A DNA stretch of 40,967 bases from UMGS1590 sp036303105 (GCA_036303105.1 JAXJBF010000064.1:1-40967); one strand, 5' to 3'. Counted from the first letter of the stretch, positions 15,475 to 24,358 are shown. Program-made: numbers and translations. The notes: generated from the letters alone by a model not told the origin.

Positions 15475-16251
15475 CTAGCGAATCATAACATCATACCCAT
15501 GACGATGCTTTTGAACACAGACCGCTTGATCTAGAAATTTGGAAAAGCGCGTTTCATTAAAAGCCTCTTCAATCGCCCCACAATAAAATACTTCTCCCTT
15601 TTTTAATAACAAACACTTATCAAAAGAAGTCGGCAACTCATTGGGATAATGCGTGACATAAACCATTGTTGCGGAGCGTTCCTGTCCTATCTTTTCAAGA
15701 ACATTTTGCAAGCGAATGCGTGCCAGCAAATCCAAGCCAGAATCAGCTTCATCAAAAAGAAAAATTTCTGCTTCTGACATCATCGCTCTGGCTAACAATG
15801 TTAACTGTTGTTCCCCCTTACTCAAAAAGCAATAGGGAATATCCATTTTTTGCTCAATTTGAAGATACGCTAACAACTGCTTTGCTTTCTTTATATCTTG
15901 ATTGCAAGGATACCCCATAACCCCTAAACTGCCCCATTTTCCAGACAAAACAATGGAAAGCACCGATTCTTTGCGATAAACATTATTAAAAAAAGAGGTA
16001 CTTATTAAACAAATACGTTGCCGATTATTCAAAACAGACTTTTCATCCGGTTCTTGTCCAAAAAGACGCAAACAACCGTTATTATAAGGTTTATACCCCG
16101 CAATAAGGCTCAGCAAGGTTGTCTTTCCACTGCCATTCTCGCCAAAAACAATCCACCGCTCTTCCACCGATATTTGCCAATTTATATCCTTTAATAAAAA
16201 GGTTTTACCAGTACGGCAACCAACGTGTTGCAATTCAACCAACGTATCCAT
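15475..16251 (-). CDS. Lone ABC ATPase, COG1119/ModF-YlmA-like (module copy 1)
   Basis: This 258-aa single ATPase domain has Walker A GENGSGKTTLLS, a diverged signature LSKGEQQ instead of LSGGQ, Walker B IFLFDEADSGLD and the H-loop VTHYPNE. The layout resembles COG1119 ATPases (YlmA/ModF). No membrane permease or binding protein accompanies it, so it is more likely a soluble or regulatory ATPase than part of a transporter. The ATG at 16251 is preferred because it matches the start and length of the copy 2 paralogue (259 aa). An ATG at 16260 is possible. It overlaps the zinc-ribbon gene by 17 bases, so translation is coupled. Confidence 0.88.
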   Translation of the reverse strand: MDTLVELQHVGCRTGKTFLLKDINWQISVEERWIVFGENGSGKTTLLSLIAGYKPYNNGCLRLFGQEPDEKSVLNNRQRICLISTSFFNNVYRKESVLSIVLSGKWGSLGVMGYPCNQDIKKAKQLLAYLQIEQKMDIPYCFLSKGEQQLTLLARAMMSEAEIFLFDEADSGLDLLARIRLQNVLEKIGQERSATMVYVTHYPNELPTSFDKCLLLKKGEVFYCGAIEEAFNETRFSKFLDQAVCVQKHRHGYDVMIR

Positions 16252-16675
16252 TCCGTTCATCACCCTTACCGCTAATTTGCTGCTCTCTGATTTGCTCAAG
16301 GTATTCATGCAATAAGTCGTCTTTCACTTCTACAGGATGTTTAAAGCCACTTTCATCAATATAGCCTAATTGGTCAAAGCCCCAACTAATAATATCCGCT
16401 ACCTTGGCAACATTCATCTGCCGTTTTAGCTGAGCATGATCTACATCGCCAGACCCTTGAAAGCCAATTTCTTCCACATAATATTCAGCAACTGAAAAAA
16501 TTTCTTTTTCTACACCAAATTCAATTTTACTGCAATTTGGGCAATACAATTCAACTCGTGCATCGTCGTCACTGCTAAACACCATGCGCCGTATTTCCAA
16601 AGGACCGCCACAGTATTTACAGCAACAGTGCTTTTTTCTTTTTTTCAGATACTCTAAGCGTGTTTTATTGGACAT
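16235..16675 (-). CDS. Zinc-ribbon protein, unknown family (module copy 1)
   Basis: This 146-aa soluble protein has an N-terminal zinc ribbon CCCKYCGGPLEIRRMVF...ELYCPNCSKIEFG (residues 18-55). A conserved block, QMNVAKVADIISWGFDQLGY, lies at about 98-117, and the tail is acidic. The same two blocks occur in the copy 2 paralogue (CRCKFCGSPLEMRRIVF; RKMNIAKVCDIMSWVCKNLGF). The ATG at 16675 is chosen to match that paralogue's start; a GGGGGCG lies upstream. It is first in the trio and sits just after a terminator. It may bind nucleic acid or act as an adaptor; nothing proves either. Confidence 0.82.
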   Translation of the reverse strand: MSNKTRLEYLKKRKKHCCCKYCGGPLEIRRMVFSSDDDARVELYCPNCSKIEFGVEKEIFSVAEYYVEEIGFQGSGDVDHAQLKRQMNVAKVADIISWGFDQLGYIDESGFKHPVEVKDDLLHEYLEQIREQQISGKGDERNGYVG

Positions 16676-16701
16676 TGTTTTCGCCCCCACTCATTTCATC
16701 A

Positions 16702-16744
16702 TATAGAAAAATTCAGGGATAAAAACACCCCTGAATTTTTCTTT
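16702..16744 (-). terminator. Terminator between transporter and trio (copy 1)
   Basis: A 12-base perfect stem (AAAAATTCAGGG at 16707-16718, complement 16729-16740) is followed on the minus strand by a T-rich end. It starts next to the transporter stop codon and should end or weaken transcription before the zinc-ribbon gene. Confidence 0.8.
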
Positions 16745-18202
16745 TTAAAATAATAAGCTGCCTAACGGATAAGCAATGCATATCATGACAAGTATCGAAA
16801 TAATTGCAAATGCTATCCCAAAAATATAAGCATATTTGCTTCCTACCCACTTTTCATTAGAATACACTGCCGCAGCTTGTGCCGATGCAGCCGGTGTTGC
16901 TGTTGCACATTGGAAAATGGTTACCAGTAAAAATCCCATCAGCAACGGATCAATGCCGTAATTAACCGCTAAACTTGCCAACATTGGTGTAAACGTCATC
17001 GTTAAAACCAAATTATGCGCCACTTGTGTCAACAGACCTAAAACCACAATGCAAACCGCCACAAAAGCCGCTGGGCTCAACGAGCCAAATACAGGCATCA
17101 GTGCATCCAATACGGTCTTCATAATCCCTGTATCGGCAGACTCCATTGCACTACCCAAAGGCAATGTTACCGCAAACATGATCACAATTTCCCAGCTTAC
17201 ACCATTCATTAACTCTCTAAACGTCAATAACGGTGATCCATCTTTTCTGCGCCAGATCAATACAACACAAATTGCAAGCAAAGCCAATCCCAACAAATTG
17301 AGTCTTTTAAAGAACGCAATGAATGCAATCGAATCCGGCAAAATACCTACCAAAACAAGTACTGCTATAAAAATTGTCAACAAGGTCATGGCAATTTTAT
17401 TTTCATAGGTCATTTTATTGGATCGATGTTCGCTCAGTATCATGCCCGCCTGCTTCAAAGCCGACAAGTCAAATTTAAAAATATATTTCCCCACTAAAAT
17501 ATATATTAAACTTAACATTACAGCGGTCGTTACTCCCACAACTAGCCATGGAACAAAAGGCAGCGTCGTCGCACCGGCATCGGCGCATAAGCCCAAAGTA
17601 ACCATAGGATAAGGTTCAAACGGAAAAACCATACACGCCATTGCAGCGATAAACATGATTCCTGCAATACAATAGGTAACAAACCCTGAACGTTTTTCAA
17701 AGCCGCATTTCTCAAATAACTCATACAAAATGCTCCAAAGCATAAAAGCAGCCGCATACTGTGAAACCAGTCCGCCAACAATCCAAGAAGCTGTAAACAA
17801 AATAAACACAAAAACCCAAGGACGCCCGATGCAAATTTTTCTACTGATCAACCAATAACCAATATATTCGGTTAGGCCAAGACGATTCATGATCTCAGCA
17901 AAGAGCATCATAAAAAAGACTTGCCAAATTAAAGGCTGAGAAAATCCCGTTGATACAGCCATATCTACGTTTGACGCAAAACTTGTGAAGCCTAAAACAA
18001 TAAAACCAAAAATGCTCGGCCAAAGAAAACCAATAAATGACCAGCCGTAAATAAGCCCAATAAACAAACCTAAAATATCCATGCCATATTCAGTAATTTG
18101 CCCAACTGGTGGTAAAAAACCAATGCCAATCGATAAAACGACAAAAACAATAGAATGGATCCAATAACTACGCCGAACTGGCTTTACAGTATTTGTTGAC
18201 AT
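16745..18202 (-). CDS. SLC13/DASS-type anion symporter
   Basis: This 485-aa protein has about 12 hydrophobic helices in two repeated halves, with re-entrant-type stretches near SQYAAAFMLW and TQVAHNLVLTMTFTPML. The general layout fits the divalent-anion:Na symporters (SLC13/DASS, ArsB/NhaD ion transporter clan), which import dicarboxylates, sulfate or phosphate-like anions. The start is set at ATG 18202, preceded by AAGGTGG. The upstream GTG/ATG-like starts would place the start inside a hairpin. It follows the phosphohydrolase and is absent from copy 2. It could import the hydrolase product or substrate, which is inference. Confidence 0.82.
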   Translation of the reverse strand: MSTNTVKPVRRSYWIHSIVFVVLSIGIGFLPPVGQITEYGMDILGLFIGLIYGWSFIGFLWPSIFGFIVLGFTSFASNVDMAVSTGFSQPLIWQVFFMMLFAEIMNRLGLTEYIGYWLISRKICIGRPWVFVFILFTASWIVGGLVSQYAAAFMLWSILYELFEKCGFEKRSGFVTYCIAGIMFIAAMACMVFPFEPYPMVTLGLCADAGATTLPFVPWLVVGVTTAVMLSLIYILVGKYIFKFDLSALKQAGMILSEHRSNKMTYENKIAMTLLTIFIAVLVLVGILPDSIAFIAFFKRLNLLGLALLAICVVLIWRRKDGSPLLTFRELMNGVSWEIVIMFAVTLPLGSAMESADTGIMKTVLDALMPVFGSLSPAAFVAVCIVVLGLLTQVAHNLVLTMTFTPMLASLAVNYGIDPLLMGFLLVTIFQCATATPAASAQAAAVYSNEKWVGSKYAYIFGIAFAIISILVMICIAYPLGSLLF

Positions 18203-18221
18203 ACTTCCACCTTCTTTTTTA

Positions 18222-18270
18222 GCCCCCTCCAGCACATATGCTTAATCAGCTTATATCAACTGGAGGGGGC
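18222..18270 (-). repeat. Long hairpin before the transporter ribosome binding site
   Basis: A perfect 11-base GC-rich stem (GCCCCCTCCAG at 18222-18232, complement 18260-18270) with a 27-base loop lies between the hydrolase stop and the transporter start. On the minus strand it is followed by an A run, not a T run, so it is not a classical terminator. It ends about 8 bases before the AAGGTGG site, so it may stabilise, process or gate the message. Confidence 0.7.
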
Positions 18271-18287
18271 ATCCAATTCATGTTATA

Positions 18288-20315
18288 TCAAATTTCCCTT
18301 AAAATTTGATGAACAACTGCGCCATCCGCCTGTTCCGGCAAACGAACCCCCATAATTGCCGCAACCGTTGGAGCCACATCCACTTCTCTAATTTGACGCT
18401 GCATGACGTAACCAGATTTGACGCCTTTCCCTGCTGCCACAAAAATTGGCGATACGGAGGTGCCAAAATACCCTTCTGTCGTTGACAAAGCATCACCATG
18501 CAAACGATTAAATCCTTCTTCTAAGAAATAAATAATGTCTCCACTGCGCTCGCCGCTCAGGCCTAGAAGCACCGCATCTTTATTTCTCAATGCAATGTTT
18601 ACAACACGTTTGCCATTTAAGCGATAACTGTACAAATCATCGATAATCTGACGTTCCAATTCATACTTATCTTCTGGATCGACAATCCCCTGGTCGTTAC
18701 GCCCTTTTAGGTTAATATAAATATGATTGCCTCGAGGCGCTACTGCACGAGTTTTGCTCCAATCGATTTCATGGGTATCATTGCCATTTTCGTCCTTTTT
18801 CATGACAGTATACCCCAGCTCGCTCATAACACCAACATTCATAACAAAACCTTCACCCAAAAGTGGAAGTTCATCTTCTTCACTGCACAGAAGGCCATGA
18901 TCAGAAGTAAGAATCAAAGTCCAGCCTTTATCAATCAATGGCATCAATCGACCCACATAATCATCAGCGTTTAAATAAATGTCTTCCAAAAATCCCTGAT
19001 AAACCTTTTCGTCATTCCAACCATATTTTTCTCTGCTCTTTGCCCAACGCCAGCAAGAATGACCAACATGGTCACAACTATGCAGATGAGTAAATACTGC
19101 ATCGTAATCGTTTTCTTCGATCAAACCAAGGAGTGCAGTAGCCTGCCAAGCTTCCATATAATCCCAGCTTGGTAAACTTCTTCGACTGATCATCTCAGGG
19201 AAACCGCCGCCTATGTTGTTCGCCACTGGTACATAACCAGCAATGTCAACTGTCTGCTGATACAGCGACCGTGGAGACCAAGTCATTTCCTTGCGTTCGG
19301 TGGTGATGTCCAGGCATTGCCCCATGTCAAAGATGATGCTTGGTACATCGTTGTCAATTTTTAAAATACTTACGCTGCGAGTACCCTTTACCTTATTGCC
19401 GTCATCGTCAGTCATTTCGATCACTTTAACAGGAATGTACTCACCTTCTTTGATGGCAGCCCATGGTTCTGCATCTTTTTTACTAAGATAAACCTCTACA
19501 CGGTCGTACTTTCCATCTTCGTTTTTCAAAAGAAGCGCAGGAAGGCGTCGCAAACCATTTGAAATAACCACTGGGAATTCCAATGCTCCTTCTGGGACCT
19601 CATGCCCCCAATTCTTTGGTTCTTTCAATGGCGCATCGAAACTTGTGATTTTTTCAGGGAATTCGCCACTTTCTTCCCCTTCCATGTGATCCAGCAAGCA
19701 AAATGCATGGTTCTCAGGATCTTCAAAGGAAGCTGTCCAACTTTTTTCTCCTTCATTATCTACTTTCGATTCGCCCTCAACAATGCAGCCCGCACCACCG
19801 TGTGTTTCCAATACACCTCTCTTTTTCACCGCATCACAATCAGCAGACGCATACGTGATCATTTCTAAATCCAAATTGCAGCCACTCATATTTGGCCCCA
19901 TTGGCGCCATCCCACCAACAACGTGCAGATTAGGGCTGTCACTGGTTGGAGGCCAACTGCCGCCAGGCCATGTCCAGACCAATACTTTCTTACCAGCTTC
20001 GACAATGCTATTCCAAACAGGCTCTGCCAAACATTTTGATGAATCAAATGCGTATTCAAATCGACTCAGGTCGGTTGGATGTTGATTCCAGTAACAGGTA
20101 ATGCCATGAGTAGATGGGTAAGCACCCGTTGCTAACGTGGTCCACATTGGTGGTGTAATGGTTGGTACTGCTCCCAATAAGACCAAATCTTTTCGAGCAG
20201 ACCCCATTTCAATTAATTTTTTAATATTAGGGAGTTTTCCTTCATCCACCATACGTCTTGTCATTTTAGGATCCATGCCATCAATACCAATGACAAAAAC
20301 TTTATTATCATTCAT
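18288..20315 (-). CDS. AlkP-superfamily phosphohydrolase/phosphomutase-like enzyme (module copy 1)
   Basis: This 675-aa protein belongs to COG3379 (alkaline phosphatase superfamily, near nucleotide pyrophosphatases). Metal and nucleophile motifs in order: VIGIDGMDPKM (metal Asp), TITPPMWTTLATGAYPSTHG (second Thr is the expected nucleophile), HSCDHVGHSCW (Asp and His) and LTSDHGL (Asp-His). The final metal His expected before xxxxPIF is replaced by Gly 618 (codon 18464-18462), whereas the copy 2 paralogue has His. A large variable insert (about 170-370) separates the motifs. There is no signal peptide, so it is cytoplasmic. The ATG at 20315 follows GAAGAGGTG. The substrate is unknown: phosphodiester, phosphonate ester or sulfate ester are all possible. 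Confidence 0.88.
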   Translation of the reverse strand: MNDNKVFVIGIDGMDPKMTRRMVDEGKLPNIKKLIEMGSARKDLVLLGAVPTITPPMWTTLATGAYPSTHGITCYWNQHPTDLSRFEYAFDSSKCLAEPVWNSIVEAGKKVLVWTWPGGSWPPTSDSPNLHVVGGMAPMGPNMSGCNLDLEMITYASADCDAVKKRGVLETHGGAGCIVEGESKVDNEGEKSWTASFEDPENHAFCLLDHMEGEESGEFPEKITSFDAPLKEPKNWGHEVPEGALEFPVVISNGLRRLPALLLKNEDGKYDRVEVYLSKKDAEPWAAIKEGEYIPVKVIEMTDDDGNKVKGTRSVSILKIDNDVPSIIFDMGQCLDITTERKEMTWSPRSLYQQTVDIAGYVPVANNIGGGFPEMISRRSLPSWDYMEAWQATALLGLIEENDYDAVFTHLHSCDHVGHSCWRWAKSREKYGWNDEKVYQGFLEDIYLNADDYVGRLMPLIDKGWTLILTSDHGLLCSEEDELPLLGEGFVMNVGVMSELGYTVMKKDENGNDTHEIDWSKTRAVAPRGNHIYINLKGRNDQGIVDPEDKYELERQIIDDLYSYRLNGKRVVNIALRNKDAVLLGLSGERSGDIIYFLEEGFNRLHGDALSTTEGYFGTSVSPIFVAAGKGVKSGYVMQRQIREVDVAPTVAAIMGVRLPEQADGAVVHQILREI

Positions 20316-20432
20316 AGTGAACACCTCTTCATTTATAAATTCAGCAAGAATAAGTTCGATCGATCGTTCTTCTTGCATTTAATATTACACATAAAATTTA
20401 TTAATGAGAAGTTCCTATATTTTCATAACTTT

Positions 20433-20455
20433 ACTGGTAAGATTTTCTTACCGGT
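20433..20455. promoter_or_regulatory. Operator-like palindrome upstream of the copy 1 hydrolase
   Basis: GGTAAGATTTTCTTACC (20436-20452) is a perfect 7-3-7 palindrome, extendable to 10-base arms with one mismatch. It lies about 120 bases before the hydrolase start in a non-coding AT-rich region. The size suits a LysR-type or other dimeric regulator. The same sequence is not seen upstream of copy 2. Confidence 0.5.
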
Positions 20456-20485
20456 TCTCGACTCACAAATCATATACTAAATGCC

Positions 20486-20522
20486 AAAAAACTCTCCTAT
20501 GTTCTATCACAGGAGAGTTTTC
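20486..20522 (-). terminator. Terminator of the siderophore transporter operon
   Basis: AAAACTCTCCT (20488-20498) pairs perfectly with 20511-20521. On the minus strand the stem is followed by a T run. It starts 9 bases after the binding-protein stop. Confidence 0.85.
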
Positions 20523-20530
20523 TTAAATAT

Positions 20531-21526
20531 TTATGCATTCTCATCACTTAGCAAGGAAGCTTCTAAATCCGACAACATGATGTCCAGCGCGGTCACGCCG
20601 CCTTCTGCGGTGTACCATACAGCAGGGTGCGCCAGGTAGACGATGTGTCCATCCTGGTAGGCACGCGTGCCTTTGATCAGCTCGTTTTCAACGATGTCCT
20701 GAGCAAGCTGGGCCCCTTCTGTTTGAATGGCAGCGTCGCGGTCCATGACAAACAGATAGTCTGGATCTTTGTCGACGACAAATTCAAAGGAAGCTTCATT
20801 GCCGTGGGTAGCGGTATCAATCTGAGCATTCACACCGATGTTCTCAAAACCAATTTCATTACCAATGAGAGAACAACGTCCATCATTGCCAAGCACATTC
20901 AAGCTGCCACTTGTCACCATGCTGACAATGGCGTTCTTCCCTTCTGCGAACTGAGACAATGCTTCAATGCGGCCATCAAAATCGGCCATCAGGGTCTCCA
21001 CATTTTCTTCCAGGCCAAAGAGCGAGGCGATGGCTGTAGCATTTTTGCGTACACTTTCCACCACACCGATCTCCGTATCGGTCGACAGATATACAACAGG
21101 CGCGATCTCGCTCAAAGCGTCGTAAGAACTGGCAAGCCGACCGCCGATAAAGATGACATCCGGCTCACACGCCATGATCGCTTCGAGATCTGCTTCTTTA
21201 ATGGTGCCTACATTGGCCACGTCATCATTCATATAGGTCTGCAAATATTCCAAAGATGTTTGAGCACTGCCCACCACGCGATCACCAACGCCCAGCGCAT
21301 CGAGGGTGTCCAATGCAGCCATATCAAGCACCGCAATGCGTTGTGGATTGAATGGCACCTCCACTTTCGTCGCGCTGCCACCGGCGTTCAACCCAGTAAT
21401 GGTGACCGTCTTCGGTGCTGTTGCATCGCTGTTTTCTGAAACAGCATCATCGCTACTGCCGCTGGAGCAGGCTGTCACCGAAACCGCTAATACACAAGCT
21501 AAAATCATCGCAATCATTTTCTTCAT
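20531..21526 (-). CDS. Siderophore-binding lipoprotein (YclQ/CeuE-like)
   Basis: This 331-aa protein has a signal peptide MKKMIAMILACVLAVSVTAC with a lipobox ending at Cys 20, a Ser/Asp-rich linker, then a TroA-type periplasmic-binding fold. RIAVLDMAALDTLDALGVGDRVVG and EPDVIFIGGR are typical of iron-siderophore binding proteins. A late HPAVWYTAEGG segment falls where CeuE-like proteins place a Tyr iron ligand. The ATG at 21526 follows AAAGGAG. Longer frames would overlap the ATPase gene. It is last in the permease-permease-ATPase-binding protein order, the same as Bacillus yclNOPQ (petrobactin). Confidence 0.88.
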   Translation of the reverse strand: MKKMIAMILACVLAVSVTACSSGSSDDAVSENSDATAPKTVTITGLNAGGSATKVEVPFNPQRIAVLDMAALDTLDALGVGDRVVGSAQTSLEYLQTYMNDDVANVGTIKEADLEAIMACEPDVIFIGGRLASSYDALSEIAPVVYLSTDTEIGVVESVRKNATAIASLFGLEENVETLMADFDGRIEALSQFAEGKNAIVSMVTSGSLNVLGNDGRCSLIGNEIGFENIGVNAQIDTATHGNEASFEFVVDKDPDYLFVMDRDAAIQTEGAQLAQDIVENELIKGTRAYQDGHIVYLAHPAVWYTAEGGVTALDIMLSDLEASLLSDENA

Positions 21527-21548
21527 AACAGGACTCCTTTTCTTGTTT

Positions 21549-22301
21549 TTAATAATAAATCGACAAAGGTTTGCCTTCAATTTCCATAATTTCAAAATCA
21601 ACTTTATAAACCGATGAGAGCACGTCCTTGGTCATCACTTCTTCGACTGTGCCAAACTTTGCAATTTTTCCATCTTGGAACGCACAGATGTAATCAGAGT
21701 AGAACGCCGCGTAGTTGATTTCGTGCAGCACCAAAATCACGGTTTTTCCCAGCTCATCGCACAAGCGACGAACCGTGCGCATCATGTTTGTGGCGTGGTA
21801 AATATCCAGGTTATTGGTGGGTTCATCGAGAAGCACGTAGTCGGTATCTTGCGCGATGACCATCGCAATCAGCGCACGCTGCCGCTGACCACCAGACAAC
21901 TCATCAATGAAGCGATCCTGAAAATCTTCCAGCTCCATATAGGCAATGGCCTGATCGATGATCGCTTCGTCCTCTTCTGTGGTGCGGCCGCCAGAGTACG
22001 GAAAGCGGCCAAAGGTCACCAGTTCGCGCACCGTCAGTTTCATTTGAATGGCGTTGCTCTGGGTGAGGATGGCGAGTCGCTTCGACAAATCCTTGCTCTT
22101 CCAGTCGCTGAGGGCTTTGCCGCCAAACGACACCTGACCATCGTCATGAGGAATCAATCTTGAAAGAATGCCCATAACGGTGGATTTTCCTGCACCATTG
22201 GGACCAATAAAGCTCACAACCTTGCCGCGTGGGATGTCGAAGCTCACCTCATTGACCACGCTTTTTCCATCGTATTGTTTTTTCAAATTTTTGACCTGCA
22301 T
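21549..22301 (-). CDS. Iron-siderophore ABC transporter ATPase (YclP-like)
   Basis: This 250-aa ATPase has Walker A GPNGAGKST, signature LSGGQRQRALIAM, Walker B YVLLDEPTNNLD and H-loop VLHEINYAAFYSD. The last is typical of the FecE/FepC iron-complex subfamily. It energises the two permeases encoded just upstream. AAAAGGAG precedes the ATG, and the start is within two bases of the preceding permease stop, so translation is coupled. Confidence 0.92.
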   Translation of the reverse strand: MQVKNLKKQYDGKSVVNEVSFDIPRGKVVSFIGPNGAGKSTVMGILSRLIPHDDGQVSFGGKALSDWKSKDLSKRLAILTQSNAIQMKLTVRELVTFGRFPYSGGRTTEEDEAIIDQAIAYMELEDFQDRFIDELSGGQRQRALIAMVIAQDTDYVLLDEPTNNLDIYHATNMMRTVRRLCDELGKTVILVLHEINYAAFYSDYICAFQDGKIAKFGTVEEVMTKDVLSSVYKVDFEIMEIEGKPLSIYY

Positions 22302-22302
22302 C

Positions 22303-23274
22303 TTACACGCTCCTTTTGGTCAATAACAGATAAAGGAAGTACACGCCGCCACCAACGGTGATGAACACACTGATCGGCACTGCGTACGCGTACACCTGTT
22401 CAACGATCATCTGGCCAAACACCAAAATGATCATACCAAACAACGCCGAGCCAGCAATCAGCTGCCCGTGACGATACGTCCGCAGAAACTGGCGCGACAG
22501 ATTGGCAATAATCAGTCCCATGAACGAGATTGGCCCCACCATGGCTGTTGCCACTGCAATCGTCAGGGTGACACCGAGAAGCAGCCGCCGCACACTGCGG
22601 TCGTAATCCACGCCCAAATTGATCGCCTGCGCCTTGCCCAGCGTCAGCACATCCAGCAGCGCCAGATCCTTGCGCAGCACAAAAACGATGGCCGCCAGAA
22701 TCGCCAGCGCAAAACCAATGATCTCAGCGTTGACATTGCTGAAACTCGCCACCAACGTCGCCAATAAGGTGTCGTACTCGTTGGGATCCATCACTCGCAC
22801 CAAAGTCGATTGAATGCTGCCAAAGAACGACGTCAACACCGTACCAATCAGCAGCACATAGAGCACATTGTAATTGGTTTTCTTAAACAGATAGCCATAA
22901 ATGACCAGAGATAAAAAGCCCATCAGCACAAGGTCAACGGCAAAAGCCGCGTTGGCGTTAATAGCAAAAATACTGCTGGAGCCGGCCACAAAATACACCG
23001 CCGTGTGGATCAGCGTGTAAAGAGAATTCATGCCCAACAGGCACGGTGTCACAATTGTGTTATTGATGATGGACTGGAAAACCAAGGAAGCTGCCCCAAT
23101 CGCCGCCGCTGCAATCAGCATAACAACCAGCTTGGGCACACGCAGCTTGAACGCGTAGGCATAATAGGCCGGGTCAACATCAACCAGCAAATACAGCACA
23201 CAGGCCACACTTGCCAATGCCAGCAAAACGGCCAATTTTGACCAGTTTGCACGATGCCTGCTTTGTGTCGTCAT
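22303..23274 (-). CDS. Iron-siderophore ABC permease (YclO-like)
   Basis: This 323-aa FecCD-family permease has about nine or ten helices and characteristic blocks: LGMNSLYTLIH, TLGKAQAINLGVDYD and VGPISFMGLIIANLSRQF, the ATPase-contact region. Its start overlaps the first permease's stop (TAATG). It forms a pair with the product of 23274-24305 for uptake of a ferric siderophore across the membrane. Confidence 0.9.
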   Translation of the reverse strand: MTTQSRHRANWSKLAVLLALASVACVLYLLVDVDPAYYAYAFKLRVPKLVVMLIAAAAIGAASLVFQSIINNTIVTPCLLGMNSLYTLIHTAVYFVAGSSSIFAINANAAFAVDLVLMGFLSLVIYGYLFKKTNYNVLYVLLIGTVLTSFFGSIQSTLVRVMDPNEYDTLLATLVASFSNVNAEIIGFALAILAAIVFVLRKDLALLDVLTLGKAQAINLGVDYDRSVRRLLLGVTLTIAVATAMVGPISFMGLIIANLSRQFLRTYRHGQLIAGSALFGMIILVFGQMIVEQVYAYAVPISVFITVGGGVYFLYLLLTKRSV

Positions 23275-24305
23275 TATTCCAGCCCCCTTTTCGGTTTCAA
23301 CGTCAGCGTTTTGCGGCGCAGCGCATTCAACCGCACCGCCTTGCGGCCGTGGCGCAAACGATAGAGCAAAAGTCCAATGAACAAGACGCTGCCCAAAATG
23401 CCAATGACCAATTCAATCGGCAATTCGTACGGCATGATGACCACACGCGCAATGATGTCGCATACCAGCACAAACAGTGCGCCCACCAGGGCCGTGTCCA
23501 CCAAGGTACCGCGAATTTTATCGCCCTTAAACATCGCTACAATATTTGGCACGATCAGCCCCACATAGGAAACAGCCCCGACAACAACCACCACCGAAGC
23601 GGTGATCATCGCCGCAATAGACAGCCCCATGAAAAGAACAACATTGTACGGCACACCCAGATTCTTAGAAAAATCCCGGCCCATGCCAACGATGTTAAAA
23701 TGATTGGCAAAGACAAACGCCGCCACAATCAACGGCACCGTCAGCCACATCAACTCGTAGTCACCAGCCATGACCAGCGAAAAATGCCCCACCAGCCAGG
23801 TGGACAGGGCCTGCGTCATTTCATACTTAAAGGCAAAATAATTCGTTAAACCACCGATGACATTGCCAAACATGATCCCCACCAGCGGCACCATGATCAC
23901 ATCTTTGAACTGCATGCGCTGAATGAACCACACAAAAAACCACGTGCCCAAGATCGCTGCCACGAAAGCAAACAGTGCGCGGCTCCACAAGGTGGACTGT
24001 GGCATAAACAGCAGCGCCAGCAAAATTCCAAACTGTGCCGACGAAATCGTCGCGCCTGTTGTTGGTGATACAAACTTATTCATACACAGCTGCTGCATAA
24101 TCAGACCAGCAACGCTCATACCCATGCCGGTGCAGAGAATGGCCAGCAAGCGTGGTAGGCGAGAAACCAGAAAGACTTCCCACTGCTCCACATTCCCTGC
24201 CTTGAGTGCAGCAAGGTTCACATCGATCACGCCGATAAACAGCGACACCACCGACAATACCGCCAAAACAACAGCAAAAACAAAAGTCGATCTATACTTT
24301 GAAAT
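23274..24305 (-). CDS. Iron-siderophore ABC permease (YclN-like), possible ATT start
   Basis: This FecCD-family permease of about 343 aa has the family blocks GMGMSVAGLIMQQLCMNKFV, SPTTGATISSAQFG and VGAVSYVGLIVPNIVAMF. The start is uncertain. The frame has no ATG or GTG near its beginning. A consensus AAGGAGG (24318-24312) is followed 7 bases later by ATT (24305-24303), which would give MSKYRSTFVFAVVL, a normal N-terminus for the family. A TTG at 24344 lies upstream of that site but has no ribosome binding site of its own. It is the first gene of the operon. Confidence 0.85.
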   Translation of the reverse strand: MSKYRSTFVFAVVLAVLSVVSLFIGVIDVNLAALKAGNVEQWEVFLVSRLPRLLAILCTGMGMSVAGLIMQQLCMNKFVSPTTGATISSAQFGILLALLFMPQSTLWSRALFAFVAAILGTWFFVWFIQRMQFKDVIMVPLVGIMFGNVIGGLTNYFAFKYEMTQALSTWLVGHFSLVMAGDYELMWLTVPLIVAAFVFANHFNIVGMGRDFSKNLGVPYNVVLFMGLSIAAMITASVVVVVGAVSYVGLIVPNIVAMFKGDKIRGTLVDTALVGALFVLVCDIIARVVIMPYELPIELVIGILGSVLFIGLLLYRLRHGRKAVRLNALRRKTLTLKPKRGLE

Positions 24306-24358
24306 AACCGTTCCTCCTTCAATTATTAGCCAAAGCAAACTCAAGGTTAAAAATGAAA

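Noticed and set aside
15475..16251. Lone ABC ATPase as a spare subunit of the siderophore transporter
   Set aside because: The siderophore operon has its own ATPase. The lone ATPases have a different signature (LSKGE), belong to another subfamily, and occur in both module copies with the zinc-ribbon gene.
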